64,000 bases of DNA from Fibrobacter sp. UWB16 (GTDB lineage Bacteria; Fibrobacterota; Fibrobacteria; Fibrobacterales; Fibrobacteraceae). Of this stretch, positions 52,491 to 60,544 are shown one piece after another (the first letter of the stretch is position 1; each line of letters begins with the position of its first letter). Position numbers and translations under genes: made by a program. The notes under the pieces are model-generated. The model saw only the letters and a program-made list of their open reading frames with translations, ran no database searches and was not told where the DNA came from. Location: assembly GCF_900215325.1 (NCBI RefSeq), contig NZ_OCMS01000001.1, positions 682,001 through 746,000 on the forward strand, read 5' to 3'.

Positions 52491-55400
52491 TTAGACTCCA
52501 CTACTCCAACGCCATCCTTCAGGAGACAAGCCACACTGCCCAACCAACGATTCTTCACTGGGATCAACACTTTCAGGCCATGTTAAACCAGACGGAACAA
52601 AGCATGTATAATCAAACACAAGCATTTCCCATTGTTGACAGCCGGCATCATCCTCTGCACATTCATTAGGATGTTCTACAGCAGCAATTGCTTCGTAGCT
52701 ACATTCAGCCCAGCCTTTTTCTTTTTTCATCATCAGATTGCAGTATTCTTCCGCAGTAGTTATCTTTTTCCACTCGCCTTCTGTAGCAGTACCTTCATAA
52801 CGATAATATTCCTTCATGTACTTACAAATATCAGTCTTTTCGAAGGCCGCGTTACATGCTTCTTGTTCGTCAGCCGCTTCAGCAACATTGCCTTTCTCAT
52901 TGCAAATAAAGTCATGAACCAAAGAATTATCCGTGTACTTATACTGGTCTTCGCTGTAATCATTGTAGTATCCAAATTGGTACGATGCGAGATCACCAAT
53001 AAAGTGCGGTTCTTCAGCGCAGTCAACATTAAAGAAAGATTCAGCAGTTACTGTTTCAACTTCTCCAGAAGTAGAACGTTTAATATAGGTTTTACCACTT
53101 CCTTCAATACCTTCAGGAATATTATCACATATAGTGCAAACTTCTTCGCCAGCTAGGCATTCTTCATCATGGCCTGCAAGAAGTTTACGATTTTCAGCGC
53201 ACCATGCTTCCCTAGTAGCTTCGACAAGGTCATGAGCACCAAGATTATCCGGAATAGGAGTATACTTGCAAAGGTAAACCTTGCTATTCGGGCCATTAAA
53301 CAAAGTAACTGTTTCAGCATCGGCAATGTTCTTAGTACAGGGTTTGTCCACCGCAGTTTCTGTAGCGGTACCCTTACGCCAATCACATTCTAATTTATCA
53401 CCATTCTGATTACAGTCGCATGCATACTTTTGACCACCGACAGTAACCCAGTTTGCTTCGGCATTTTTCATCACGCTCTCACTGCACTCGCCATACAAGT
53501 CAGAAGGTCCAACTTCGTGCCAGTCTTTTCTATTGGCAGAAGCGACATACTTCGTCTTGCTAGCAGCATTACCCAGTTCAACTTCATATGCAATTCCTGC
53601 CACATAGCCGCTAGCAGCCTTCTTGTATTCAGCCTTGTTGCAGAAGATGCTCAAGCTGTCCGTCGAAGTGAAAGAATTTTTTCCTTTTTCATCACGGAAT
53701 TGATCAACGAATTTCGTAATAGCATTATCATCAGAAAGTTCCGAGCATTCGCCATCGATGCACTTATAGATAGCATTTTCCTTGTAACCGTTCATGAATA
53801 CGTACACGGAATCTCTAATACCCAATTTGTTAACAAGAGTTTCATAACCAACAGGAATGTCGATGATACGAGCTCCGTTGATGGCGCGAGGAACGAATCT
53901 TCTACCGGCTCTGCGAATGTAGCCCGTAGCATCGGCCCATTCGCTACCAGCTTCTTCACTATTCCTGACATAAAGTACATCTTCAAATTCGCATTTTTGG
54001 TCGTATTTCAAGCCCAAAGCAGCGAGATCTTCATCTGCAACTTTCTGTTCGGTAGCCTTAACATTGTCACCGACGCAATAAAGGTCCACCGGGCTTGCCT
54101 TGACCCACTTTGCGCCATTGCATATATAATCGCCATAACCAGTCGTGGTAGAGCGTTCAGCATCCTTTTCGTCAAAGGACTTCACTACATCCTTGTTGGC
54201 TGCAGTACACTTGCCGAGCGGGCCTTCGCCTTCAGCCGGGTTCAAAATTTCGTCAATAGTCTTGCCGTTCGGAACAACATCTTCAAGAGAAGGGCTAGAA
54301 GGATCATAACTTACAATGTTGCAAGTACCAGACTGACCGTCCGTCAAATTGCCATCGCTATCATAGCATTCCTTCTTACACACGTAAGCGCTTAAATCAG
54401 GATCCGTACCGAAATAAGCGAAACCCTCATAACCCTCATCGCGTCCCTGGCAAGGATCCACCATTCCATAGCGGCACTCACCCCTTTCGCACTGGCACAG
54501 CATGCTGAAATCAGCTTTATCAACCGTGAATACAGCACGTATTCCTGCATTTGCAGCAGTTGCATCGCACTTTCCAGTTTCAGCAAAAGCAATTTGGTCA
54601 AGATTATTTGCCGGATACCAAATCCTATCGCGGCGATAGTATTCGAAATAACGGAAATGGCCACCTTCGACTTCGGACTTCTGTATCTTGGAGTCCTTAT
54701 CAAATTCAACAGCCTTAGTCGTATCAAGCTTGTAGGCGCTAACAAAGCCATCCTGAAGGATCTTGTAATAGATTTCATCATGACCGCGATAATCATCCGT
54801 TTCGCATTCGCCATTATAAAGCATCATCGGTCTCACATTGCCATCTGCATCCAATGCGCAATTCCACTTGAAGAAGTTTGCATTGATGAGCAAAGCAAGG
54901 TAATCCACAAAGAACATGCTCTGCTTTTTGCCAGCGTAAGTCGTTTCGATAGCTTGGTTAAAGTCACCATTTTCGGCAAAGACCTTGCGGTATTCATTGT
55001 AAATCTTATTGAAGTCCGGGACCTTGTTTCCCTGATCGATAAGAGCCATCACCCAGACAACGCCATTGAAGTATTCGGTAAGGCCAATACCATCGCCGCT
55101 ACCCGGCAGGTAGTGTTCAAAGGCAGCAAGCGTTGACGGATCCTTAACCAAGGAGAGAGCCTTAGCAAGTTCTATATTAGCCTGAGCGCCGGCCTTAGCA
55201 AATGTTTCATCGCCCTTCTGGACCAGTTTTTTCACACGTTCGGCCTTGTAGTCCGTAAGGAAGTCGATTACGACCGTTTCGGATTCATCGGAAAGGTCCG
55301 TGAAGGCATTGTAGATTACCTCTGTCGAAGAGGAACCATTGCCGCCAAACGTAAACCCACCATTAGCATTCGTCATGTTCATCTTGATGCGGAGCTGAGC

Positions 55401-56399
55401 AAGCGGATTGCTCAAGTTCGTCACTTCAATATCGCCTTCAAGACGTGCAACCTTGTATTCCACTTTTTTCTTGTTCGTCTCTTCGACCGTCACAAACGCA
55501 CCGCTCTTGGTAGCATCTGCAAACAGGTCCGTCACGAACATCTTGCCGGTCGCATTGAGCTTTTCGTCAAGATCCACCACGGTAAGTTCGGTGTGGTTAC
55601 CGCCCTTGATGTTCTTCCAGATTTCTTCGTACACATCTTCGGAACTCGTCGTCTTTTCGGCATACACCGGGAAACGCACGACGATGTGCTTCTTATAGAC
55701 TTTTTTAAGGTTTTCGTCATCGAGATTGGCGACGAATTTCTTTTCGACTTCACCGCACTTCACCGAGATCGTGACGGTCTTGCCGTCTTTGCTATACTCC
55801 GGTTCGGCGTTGAGCTTACAGGACTTGTCGTATTCTTCGGCGAGGCTGCTCAACTTCTTATCGAGTTCGTCGTTATCCTGTTCGCTCTTGGCAGAGGCAC
55901 TGCTCAGCTTATCGTCGACTTCCTTACCCAATTCCTCGGAAGCATCCTTCAAGCCATCCTTGATAGCCTTTTCGACAGCTTTCATGTCGGCATTATCGCC
56001 ATTTTCACCATTCTTGCCATTCTCGCCGGGATCTCCCTGTTTGCCCTTGGCGCCTTTTTCACCATTATAGACAGTGCCGATCGTATCACCATCGCAAATG
56101 ATTTTAACGCCGGACTTTTCACCTTCGGTAAAAGACTTGGTTTCGCAACGGTATTCGATAGCGTCCTGGTCATTCAAAGCAATCCATTCGCCATCGGTAC
56201 AGACGTACATCGTGGATTCATCTTTCACAAAGGCCATCGAGCCTTCAGTCTTATCATTACAATCTTTAGGATTGATTGATTTAACAGTCGTGAAAGACTG
56301 CGCGACTTCCTCAGACACGAGAACGTCGTCACCGCAACCGGCAAAAATCATTGTCATCGCAGAAGCTGCAACGGCAAGTTTCAGGGTATTTTTTTTCAT
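52491..56399 (-). CDS. Giant collagen-like Cys/Trp-rich lipoprotein (copy 2)
   Basis: This is a 1302-residue predicted lipoprotein: MKKNTLKLAVAASAMTMIFA then a lipobox Cys. Architecture parallels copy 1: GSMAFVKDESTMYVCTDGEW, a shorter collagen-like run (GEKGAKGKQGDPGENGKNG), a helical segment and the conserved region from VYKKHIVVRFPVY. A long Cys/Trp-rich part with its own set of modules (YICNGAKWVKA, YACDCNQNGD, YLCKYTPI) ends it. The N-terminal half is well conserved with copy 1 while the C-terminal modules have diverged, as expected if the C-terminal head contacts the environment. AAGGA precedes the ATG. It is the first gene of the second cassette. Confidence 0.87.
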   Translation of the reverse strand: MKKNTLKLAVAASAMTMIFAGCGDDVLVSEEVAQSFTTVKSINPKDCNDKTEGSMAFVKDESTMYVCTDGEWIALNDQDAIEYRCETKSFTEGEKSGVKIICDGDTIGTVYNGEKGAKGKQGDPGENGKNGENGDNADMKAVEKAIKDGLKDASEELGKEVDDKLSSASAKSEQDNDELDKKLSSLAEEYDKSCKLNAEPEYSKDGKTVTISVKCGEVEKKFVANLDDENLKKVYKKHIVVRFPVYAEKTTSSEDVYEEIWKNIKGGNHTELTVVDLDEKLNATGKMFVTDLFADATKSGAFVTVEETNKKKVEYKVARLEGDIEVTNLSNPLAQLRIKMNMTNANGGFTFGGNGSSSTEVIYNAFTDLSDESETVVIDFLTDYKAERVKKLVQKGDETFAKAGAQANIELAKALSLVKDPSTLAAFEHYLPGSGDGIGLTEYFNGVVWVMALIDQGNKVPDFNKIYNEYRKVFAENGDFNQAIETTYAGKKQSMFFVDYLALLINANFFKWNCALDADGNVRPMMLYNGECETDDYRGHDEIYYKILQDGFVSAYKLDTTKAVEFDKDSKIQKSEVEGGHFRYFEYYRRDRIWYPANNLDQIAFAETGKCDATAANAGIRAVFTVDKADFSMLCQCERGECRYGMVDPCQGRDEGYEGFAYFGTDPDLSAYVCKKECYDSDGNLTDGQSGTCNIVSYDPSSPSLEDVVPNGKTIDEILNPAEGEGPLGKCTAANKDVVKSFDEKDAERSTTTGYGDYICNGAKWVKASPVDLYCVGDNVKATEQKVADEDLAALGLKYDQKCEFEDVLYVRNSEEAGSEWADATGYIRRAGRRFVPRAINGARIIDIPVGYETLVNKLGIRDSVYVFMNGYKENAIYKCIDGECSELSDDNAITKFVDQFRDEKGKNSFTSTDSLSIFCNKAEYKKAASGYVAGIAYEVELGNAASKTKYVASANRKDWHEVGPSDLYGECSESVMKNAEANWVTVGGQKYACDCNQNGDKLECDWRKGTATETAVDKPCTKNIADAETVTLFNGPNSKVYLCKYTPIPDNLGAHDLVEATREAWCAENRKLLAGHDEECLAGEEVCTICDNIPEGIEGSGKTYIKRSTSGEVETVTAESFFNVDCAEEPHFIGDLASYQFGYYNDYSEDQYKYTDNSLVHDFICNEKGNVAEAADEQEACNAAFEKTDICKYMKEYYRYEGTATEGEWKKITTAEEYCNLMMKKEKGWAECSYEAIAAVEHPNECAEDDAGCQQWEMLVFDYTCFVPSGLTWPESVDPSEESLVGQCGLSPEGWRWSSGV

Positions 56400-56702
56400 T
56401 TTTTTCCTTCAATAAAAAAAGGCGTGCTTCCGTTCAACAGTTTCCTGTGATCGACCGCACACCCGCTTGTTACAAAATTCTGTCAAAATATAGTTTTTAT
56501 AAGTTAATTTGTAAAGTTTATCACATTTTTTAATTATTTAAAGCTTACAATGTAAATTTTCAGTTACAAAACAACATAAAGTGGGGTTATCCCGCTTTTT
56601 CTCTCGAATTGTCGAAAAAACAGGCACATTTTTATCCAAGCTTTATGTATATTCATGGCATGGGCATCGTCGATGCTCGAAGTTTTTAAAAAAAGGTTAA
56701 TA
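56400..56702. other. A+T-rich intergenic region with divergent promoters
   Basis: This 303-bp gap separates the lipoprotein gene (minus) and the HD-like gene (plus). I see no ORF, repeat or strong terminator in it. TATATT at 56648-56653 could be the -10 element for the plus gene but no good -35 is spaced correctly. Confidence 0.4.
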
Positions 56703-57227
56703 ATGCTTTCTTATCAAGACGCCTACAAAATTGCAGAATCCGTACACAAAGGCCAGCAAGACAAGGCCGGTGGCCCATACATCGATTTCCTCCAGAACGT
56801 CGCCGATTATCTCAAGAACAAAGGCGAATCCGAAGATGTCCAGGTTCTCGCCATTTTGCAGGATTCCATTACATCCGCCACTAAAAAGACTCCGGACGAC
56901 ATGATCCAGATGGGTGTTCCTGCCGATATGGTCGACCTCATCCAGAAGATGACCTACCACAAGAACCAGGCATGGATCGACGAATATAGCTGCCACCTCA
57001 TGGAAAAGGGTGTGCCGGCCGAAGACGCCACCTACGACGCCCGTGAAAAGGACTTTGTACGCTTTGTCGAAACACTCAAGGACAATCCGACTGCAGCAAA
57101 GGCAAAGAGCGCTATCTTGAACGTGCTCATGGACGATAAGTACATCCACCGCCAGGAACGCCGCGAACTCAAGACGAAGTTCCGTCTCAAGAAGTACAAG
57201 GCCGCAATTCAGGCACTTGGAGTTTAA
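56703..57227 (+). CDS. Degenerate HD-domain (RSH-hydrolase-like) protein
   Basis: This is a 174-residue soluble protein that resembles the N-terminal (p)ppGpp hydrolase domain of RelA/SpoT homologues: AYKIAESVHKGQQDKAGGPY corresponds to the usual A..A...H.GQ.RK.G.PY block. The metal ligands are altered: the His after PYI is Phe29 (PYIDF for PYIxHP), the HD pair is Gln53-Asp54 (LAILQD) and the following ED is Thr-Ser. It is therefore probably not an active hydrolase and may bind a nucleotide or partner. The ATG at 56703 has AAGG six bases upstream; an in-frame ATG at 56655 would add 16 residues. It is followed by a terminator and serC. Confidence 0.72.
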   Translation: MLSYQDAYKIAESVHKGQQDKAGGPYIDFLQNVADYLKNKGESEDVQVLAILQDSITSATKKTPDDMIQMGVPADMVDLIQKMTYHKNQAWIDEYSCHLMEKGVPAEDATYDAREKDFVRFVETLKDNPTAAKAKSAILNVLMDDKYIHRQERRELKTKFRLKKYKAAIQALGV

Positions 57228-57242
57228 TTCAAAATTAGGAAG

Positions 57243-57274
57243 AACCCGCCATTTACGGCGGGTTTCTCGTTTTT
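57243..57274 (+). terminator. Rho-independent terminator
   Basis: AACCCGCC and GGCGGGTT pair around ATTTAC, followed by TCTCG and six T's. Confidence 0.8.
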
Positions 57275-57377
57275 TGGAGCAATATATTCTATTGCCACTC
57301 CACCGCCTATTTACTAATTTTACACCGTATTTTTTTAGCCCCTAAAAAGGGCACAACCCCTAAAAAGGAACACAACA

Positions 57378-58484
57378 ATGGCAAATAAAGTCTATAACTT
57401 TAGCGCAGGACCGTCGGTCTTGCCGGAACAGGCACTCAAGGAAGCATCTGCTGCATGCATCGACTTCGAAAACAGCGGCATCAGTATCCTCTCCATGAGT
57501 CACCGTTCAAAGCCGATTGAAAACATGTTCGCCCAGACGGAACAGTACCTCCGTGAATTGATGGGCATCCCGGAAGATTACGACATCGTGTTCCTCGGTG
57601 GTGGTTGCTCACTTTTGTTCTGCATGCTCCCGATGAACTTCTTGGACCAGAACGCTACGGCCGACTACGCTTTGACCGGCGTTTGGGCAAACAAGGCTTA
57701 CAAGGAAGCTAAGCAGTTCGGTAACGCTCTCGCCGCTTGCGACACCAAGTCTGAAACTTACAGCCGCATCGACAAGAACTTGAAGCTCAGCGACAACGCT
57801 AGCTACCTCCACGTGACCGCCAACAACACAATCTACGGTACGGAATGGCACAACTTCCCGAAGCCGAAGTCCGGCTTCCTCATGGCTGACGTGAGCTCCG
57901 ACTTCCTCGCCCGTAAGATCAACGTGTCTGACTTCGGTGTCGTCTATGGCGGCGCTCAGAAGAACATCAGCTGCGCTGGCGTGACTGTCACGATCATCAA
58001 GAAGGGCCTTCTCGGCAAGGTGAACCGCACCATCCCGACGATGCTCAACTTCCAGACCCACATCGACGCTGCCAACATGTTCAACACTCCTCCGGTATTC
58101 GCCGTGTACGTGATGAACCGCACCCTCAAGTGGCTCAAGGATTTCGGTGGCGTGGACGCTATCGAAAAGGTGAACCGCTCCAAGGCCGCTCTCCTCTACA
58201 GCGCACTCGACAACTCCAAGGTGTTCGTCGGTACGGCTGCTAAGGAAGATCGTTCTATCATGAACGTTCCGTTCGTGTTCAACAAGGACGTCGTTGCAGC
58301 AGACAAGGCCGATGACCTCGCCAAGGAATTCCTCGAATTCGCAAAGGCTCGCGGTCTGCAGCAGCTCAAGGGTCACCGTTCTGTCGGCGGCTTCCGCGCT
58401 TCTATCTACAACGCCATGCCGGTCGAAGGCGTGCAGGCTCTCGTTGACTGCCTCGGCGACTTCGAAAAGAAAGTTCTCGGCTAA
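57378..58484 (+). CDS. serC: Phosphoserine aminotransferase SerC
   Basis: This is a 368-residue PLP-dependent class V aminotransferase converting 3-phosphohydroxypyruvate and glutamate to phosphoserine. The N-terminus YNFSAGPSVLPEQAL, SMSHRSKPIE and the PLP-lysine segment VYGGAQKNI are diagnostic, as is the ending GHRSVGGFRASIYNAMP. An imperfect direct repeat (CCCCTAAAAAGG, twice within 57340-57370) lies upstream; the second copy provides the AAAGGAA ribosome-binding site. Confidence 0.96.
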   Translation: MANKVYNFSAGPSVLPEQALKEASAACIDFENSGISILSMSHRSKPIENMFAQTEQYLRELMGIPEDYDIVFLGGGCSLLFCMLPMNFLDQNATADYALTGVWANKAYKEAKQFGNALAACDTKSETYSRIDKNLKLSDNASYLHVTANNTIYGTEWHNFPKPKSGFLMADVSSDFLARKINVSDFGVVYGGAQKNISCAGVTVTIIKKGLLGKVNRTIPTMLNFQTHIDAANMFNTPPVFAVYVMNRTLKWLKDFGGVDAIEKVNRSKAALLYSALDNSKVFVGTAAKEDRSIMNVPFVFNKDVVAADKADDLAKEFLEFAKARGLQQLKGHRSVGGFRASIYNAMPVEGVQALVDCLGDFEKKVLG

Positions 58485-58487
58485 AAC

Positions 58488-58531
58488 GTGTCATCCTGAG
58501 CAGAGCAACGCAAGTTGCGAAGTCGAAGGAC
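58488..58531. repeat. GTCATCCTGAG...GTCGAAGGACCT repeat
   Basis: GTCATCCTGAGC is followed by a GCAACGCAAGTTGC palindrome and GAAGTCGAAGGACCT. It is a truncated member of the family at 15273-15421. Confidence 0.55.
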
Positions 58532-58545
58532 CTAACGCATTTGAG

Positions 58546-58575
58546 AAAGCCTCGGTCATAGACCGGGGCTTTTTC
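58546..58575 (+). terminator. Rho-independent terminator after serC
   Basis: AAAGCCTCGGTC pairs with GACCGGGGCTTT (one G-T pair) around ATA, followed by T's. Confidence 0.85.
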
Positions 58576-58589
58576 GTTTACCTCATTTA

Positions 58590-58700
58590 ATGGAGATGCC
58601 CTCCCCATACGCGGATCATGACTACTAAGCAGCATAGCTGCAAGTAGTCAAAGACATCAAGTGGGGCATAACAAAAAAAAAACAAAGGCGGGCATGACAG
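58590..58700. repeat. GGAGATGCCC...GGCGGGCATGACA repeat, interrupted
   Basis: GGAGATGCCCTCCCC and GTGGGGCATAAC/GGCGGGCATGAC flank an inner GACTACT-AAGCAGCATAGCTGCA-AGTAGTC hairpin, so one palindromic repeat seems to contain another. Confidence 0.5.
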
Positions 58701-58737
58701 AGCGTGCCGGCAGAAGGCCCGGGCGCATAAACGAAGA

Positions 58738-58770
58738 ACCTCCTCATGGAGCATGAGGAGGTCCTATTTT
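58738..58770. terminator. Hairpin with T tract on plus, weak T tract on minus
   Basis: ACCTCCTCATG pairs with CATGAGGAGGT around GAG. On the plus strand CCTATTTTTTG follows; on the minus strand TCTTCGTTT follows. It may end the ncRNA candidate. Confidence 0.6.
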
Positions 58771-58967
58771 TTGTGTTAGGAGTACGCCATTACGGCGCCT
58801 TGGAGGAGGATTTCGTGGCACGTATGTCCCCGTGCCGGGTATTTTGCAAGGCCCCAACAACCAAACACGGCCTTGCAAAACTCGCGAGATAAGTTTAGAA
58901 CCTTCTTTTTGTTCTCAAAATTACTAACCCATATTCACCCAAAGGCTTTCACTTTCTCGTTTTTACA
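58738..58967 (-). ncRNA. Candidate structured non-coding RNA
   Basis: A consensus minus-strand promoter (58974-59002) is followed by about 230 bp without an ORF but with strong hairpins. These are a 12-bp perfect stem TTTTGCAAGGCC/GGCCTTGCAAAA (58842-58880), a 6-bp GGCACG/CGTGCC stem (58817-58836), GAAC/GTTC (58898-58914), and an 11-bp stem at 58738-58762 that could end the transcript. GTTAG near the 5' end could pair with CTAAC near the 3' end, closing the molecule. No known family is matched; 6S RNA was considered because of size and possible closing stem, but is not shown. Confidence 0.5.
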
Positions 58968-58973
58968 TGAATA

Positions 58974-59002
58974 AAGATACTCTATTAAACAGCGAATGTC
59001 AA
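58974..59002 (-). promoter_or_regulatory. Sigma-70 type promoter without a downstream CDS
   Basis: TTGACA (59002-58997) and TATCTT (58979-58974) are separated by exactly 17 bp. The predicted start is near 58967. No minus-strand gene follows before the convergent serC, so the product would be non-coding. Confidence 0.7.
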
Positions 59003-59149
59003 TAGAAAAACGCATTTTTAAATATTATTTTGCAAATACACCACCTAAACACACTCCCAAAATGTTCTCAAAAATCTAACAAAGTTCTTAAAAAGGTTAA
59101 AACAGAGAAAAAGACCAATAAATACACGTTTTAAACCAAAAATACAAGA

Positions 59150-59228
59150 CGGAGATTCCCGGTCAAGCCGGGAATGACACGCAAGGCGAGTGCAGCAAGA
59201 ATGAGTATACTCATTCTTATTGCCGAGC
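59150..59228. repeat. GGAGATTCCCGG...CCGGGAATGACA repeat plus 22-bp palindrome
   Basis: TTCCCGG and CCGGGAA pair, and TGACA follows. Immediately after, GGCGAGTGCAGC, a perfect 22-bp palindrome (59197-59218, AAGAATGAGTA and its complement) and GCCGAGCC follow, an inverted copy of the element at 963-1005 with a different stem. Confidence 0.65.
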
Positions 59229-59253
59229 CGAGCGATGCAGAAAAAACAGGCGC

Positions 59254-59281
59254 AAAAAAAATGTCCGCACAAAGGCGGACA
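59254..59281 (-). terminator. Terminator of the GerW-like gene cluster
   Basis: On the minus strand TGTCCGC and GCGGACA pair around a 6-nt loop, followed by eight T's. Confidence 0.88.
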
Positions 59282-59313
59282 CAACAAACTCAGGAGAGCT
59301 CAATGACAACAGC

Positions 59314-59649
59314 TTAATTGTCAGCGGGCTTCTTTGCAAATTTATTTGTAATATCGGGAACGATATCCATAATTTTCGAAACGAGGGAGCTATCCTTGGT
59401 AATCGGCATGACGCGCACGTCATCGCCCTTGATAACAAGGAACGCCACCGGATCGACCGAAGCACCACCGCCAGACGCAGACGTATCGCCCTTGCCCTGA
59501 TGGCCGCCAAAGCCAAAGCCTACGGAAACGCGACTCACAGGCACCACAGTCGTATCACCGGCCTGAATCGGTTCACCAATGACAGTTTCCGCCTTCGTGA
59601 TGAAGCGGAGTTTTTCTAAAAGAGTTTCTGCAAGTTTTTCAATAGCCAT
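59314..59649 (-). CDS. GerW/YtfJ family protein
   Basis: This is a 111-residue protein of the GerW (sporulation protein YtfJ) family: AIEKLAETLLEKLRF, then IGEPIQAGDTTVVPVSRVSVGFGFGG, given here in parts (IGEPIQAGDTTVVPVSRV and SVGFGFGG). A Gly/Ser-rich loop, DPVAFLVIKGDDVRVMPI and a C-terminal amphipathic helix follow. The family was named from spore formers but is widespread in non-sporulating bacteria, where its role is unclear. I chose ATG 59649, where the family begins. It is the last gene of a minus operon, 16 bp after a lipoprotein gene. Confidence 0.85.
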   Translation of the reverse strand: MAIEKLAETLLEKLRFITKAETVIGEPIQAGDTTVVPVSRVSVGFGFGGHQGKGDTSASGGGASVDPVAFLVIKGDDVRVMPITKDSSLVSKIMDIVPDITNKFAKKPADN

Positions 59650-59665
59650 ATTCTGAATATAGTAA

Positions 59666-60541
59666 TTAGTATCGCGCGCTGTAGACGCGATCGCTCGCGG
59701 TAAAGAATTTACGCTCCAAATCGGACCAGTCAAGATAGCCCCAAGCCGCCACGACACGTCCACCGGGGAGTCTCGTCGCCATGCCGTTCACCCCCTCTCC
59801 TGCGGTAAAATAAAGCGTCGAGGTTTCGCGGTAAATGCCTTTGGGGTGTACAATATTCAACTGACGGCCCCAGGCGATAAAATCGTTTTCTTCAACCTGG
59901 TCCCAACTGCGAGCGACATTCCACTGCAAGTCGGAGTCGCGATAGCTTTGGGCAAGCACCGGGAAATAAGCCTTAACGCCAATAAAATACTTTGTCAGGA
60001 TCGATGTGTGCCCCAGTTCACGATGTTCAAACGGGAGACTCAGGAATTCCTGCGGGAAACCGCCATGACGGGCATTCGGAAACTGACGGACGTAGTTTTC
60101 AAGATCGCTGCGTTCATAACGGCGGAAGCTATCGTGCTTGAAGATGAAGATTCGCGCCGCAGATCGAATACTCTGTTCCAAGAACGAGCCACGCAAGATC
60201 GGGACAATTCCCTGAAAACGCCCACTGTTCATGTAATAATCAAGCGCATAGACGTCGCTCTTGAATTCCAGAATCGTCACATCAAGCGTATCACCCGTCA
60301 TCCCCATCGGATAACGCAAATCGACGCGCTTCACAAGAGCTTTAATATCATCGTTCGGATGTTCATCGATACGGATATCATCCATCGGCCACCTGTCGTT
60401 GTAGCACAGCTCCGTATAATCAACAGATTCCTCTTCTTTCGGTTCGCAAGCACACAAAACAAACGTGGCCGCACAAGCACAAGCGCAAACAAACTTAGGC
60501 AACACCGAAAGGAAACGATTCATACTCATAAAATTTAGCAT
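59666..60541 (-). CDS. Predicted lipoprotein of unknown function
   Basis: This is a 291-residue exported protein with a Cys-rich signal segment (FVCACACAATFVLCAC), the last Cys being a plausible lipidation site. The mature part has mixed alpha/beta character with conserved-looking aromatics and DLENYVRQFPNARHGGFP; no family is recognised. Three in-frame ATGs occur (60541, 60529 and 60523) without clear ribosome-binding sites; 60523 (MNRFLS...) would give the most normal signal peptide. It starts 3 bp after the upstream gene, so it is part of the psd operon. Confidence 0.75.
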   Translation of the reverse strand: MLNFMSMNRFLSVLPKFVCACACAATFVLCACEPKEEESVDYTELCYNDRWPMDDIRIDEHPNDDIKALVKRVDLRYPMGMTGDTLDVTILEFKSDVYALDYYMNSGRFQGIVPILRGSFLEQSIRSAARIFIFKHDSFRRYERSDLENYVRQFPNARHGGFPQEFLSLPFEHRELGHTSILTKYFIGVKAYFPVLAQSYRDSDLQWNVARSWDQVEENDFIAWGRQLNIVHPKGIYRETSTLYFTAGEGVNGMATRLPGGRVVAAWGYLDWSDLERKFFTASDRVYSARY

Positions 60542-60544
60542 ACA

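Noticed and set aside
58817-58840. Second sigma-54 promoter (TGGCACG)
   Set aside because: TGGCACG is present but no TTGC lies 10 bp after the GG; it is one arm of a hairpin.
58738-58967. tmRNA, RNase P RNA or SRP RNA
   Set aside because: No tRNA-like end, no GAGGAAAGTCC-type conserved core and no GGAAGGAAGCA-like loop could be found.
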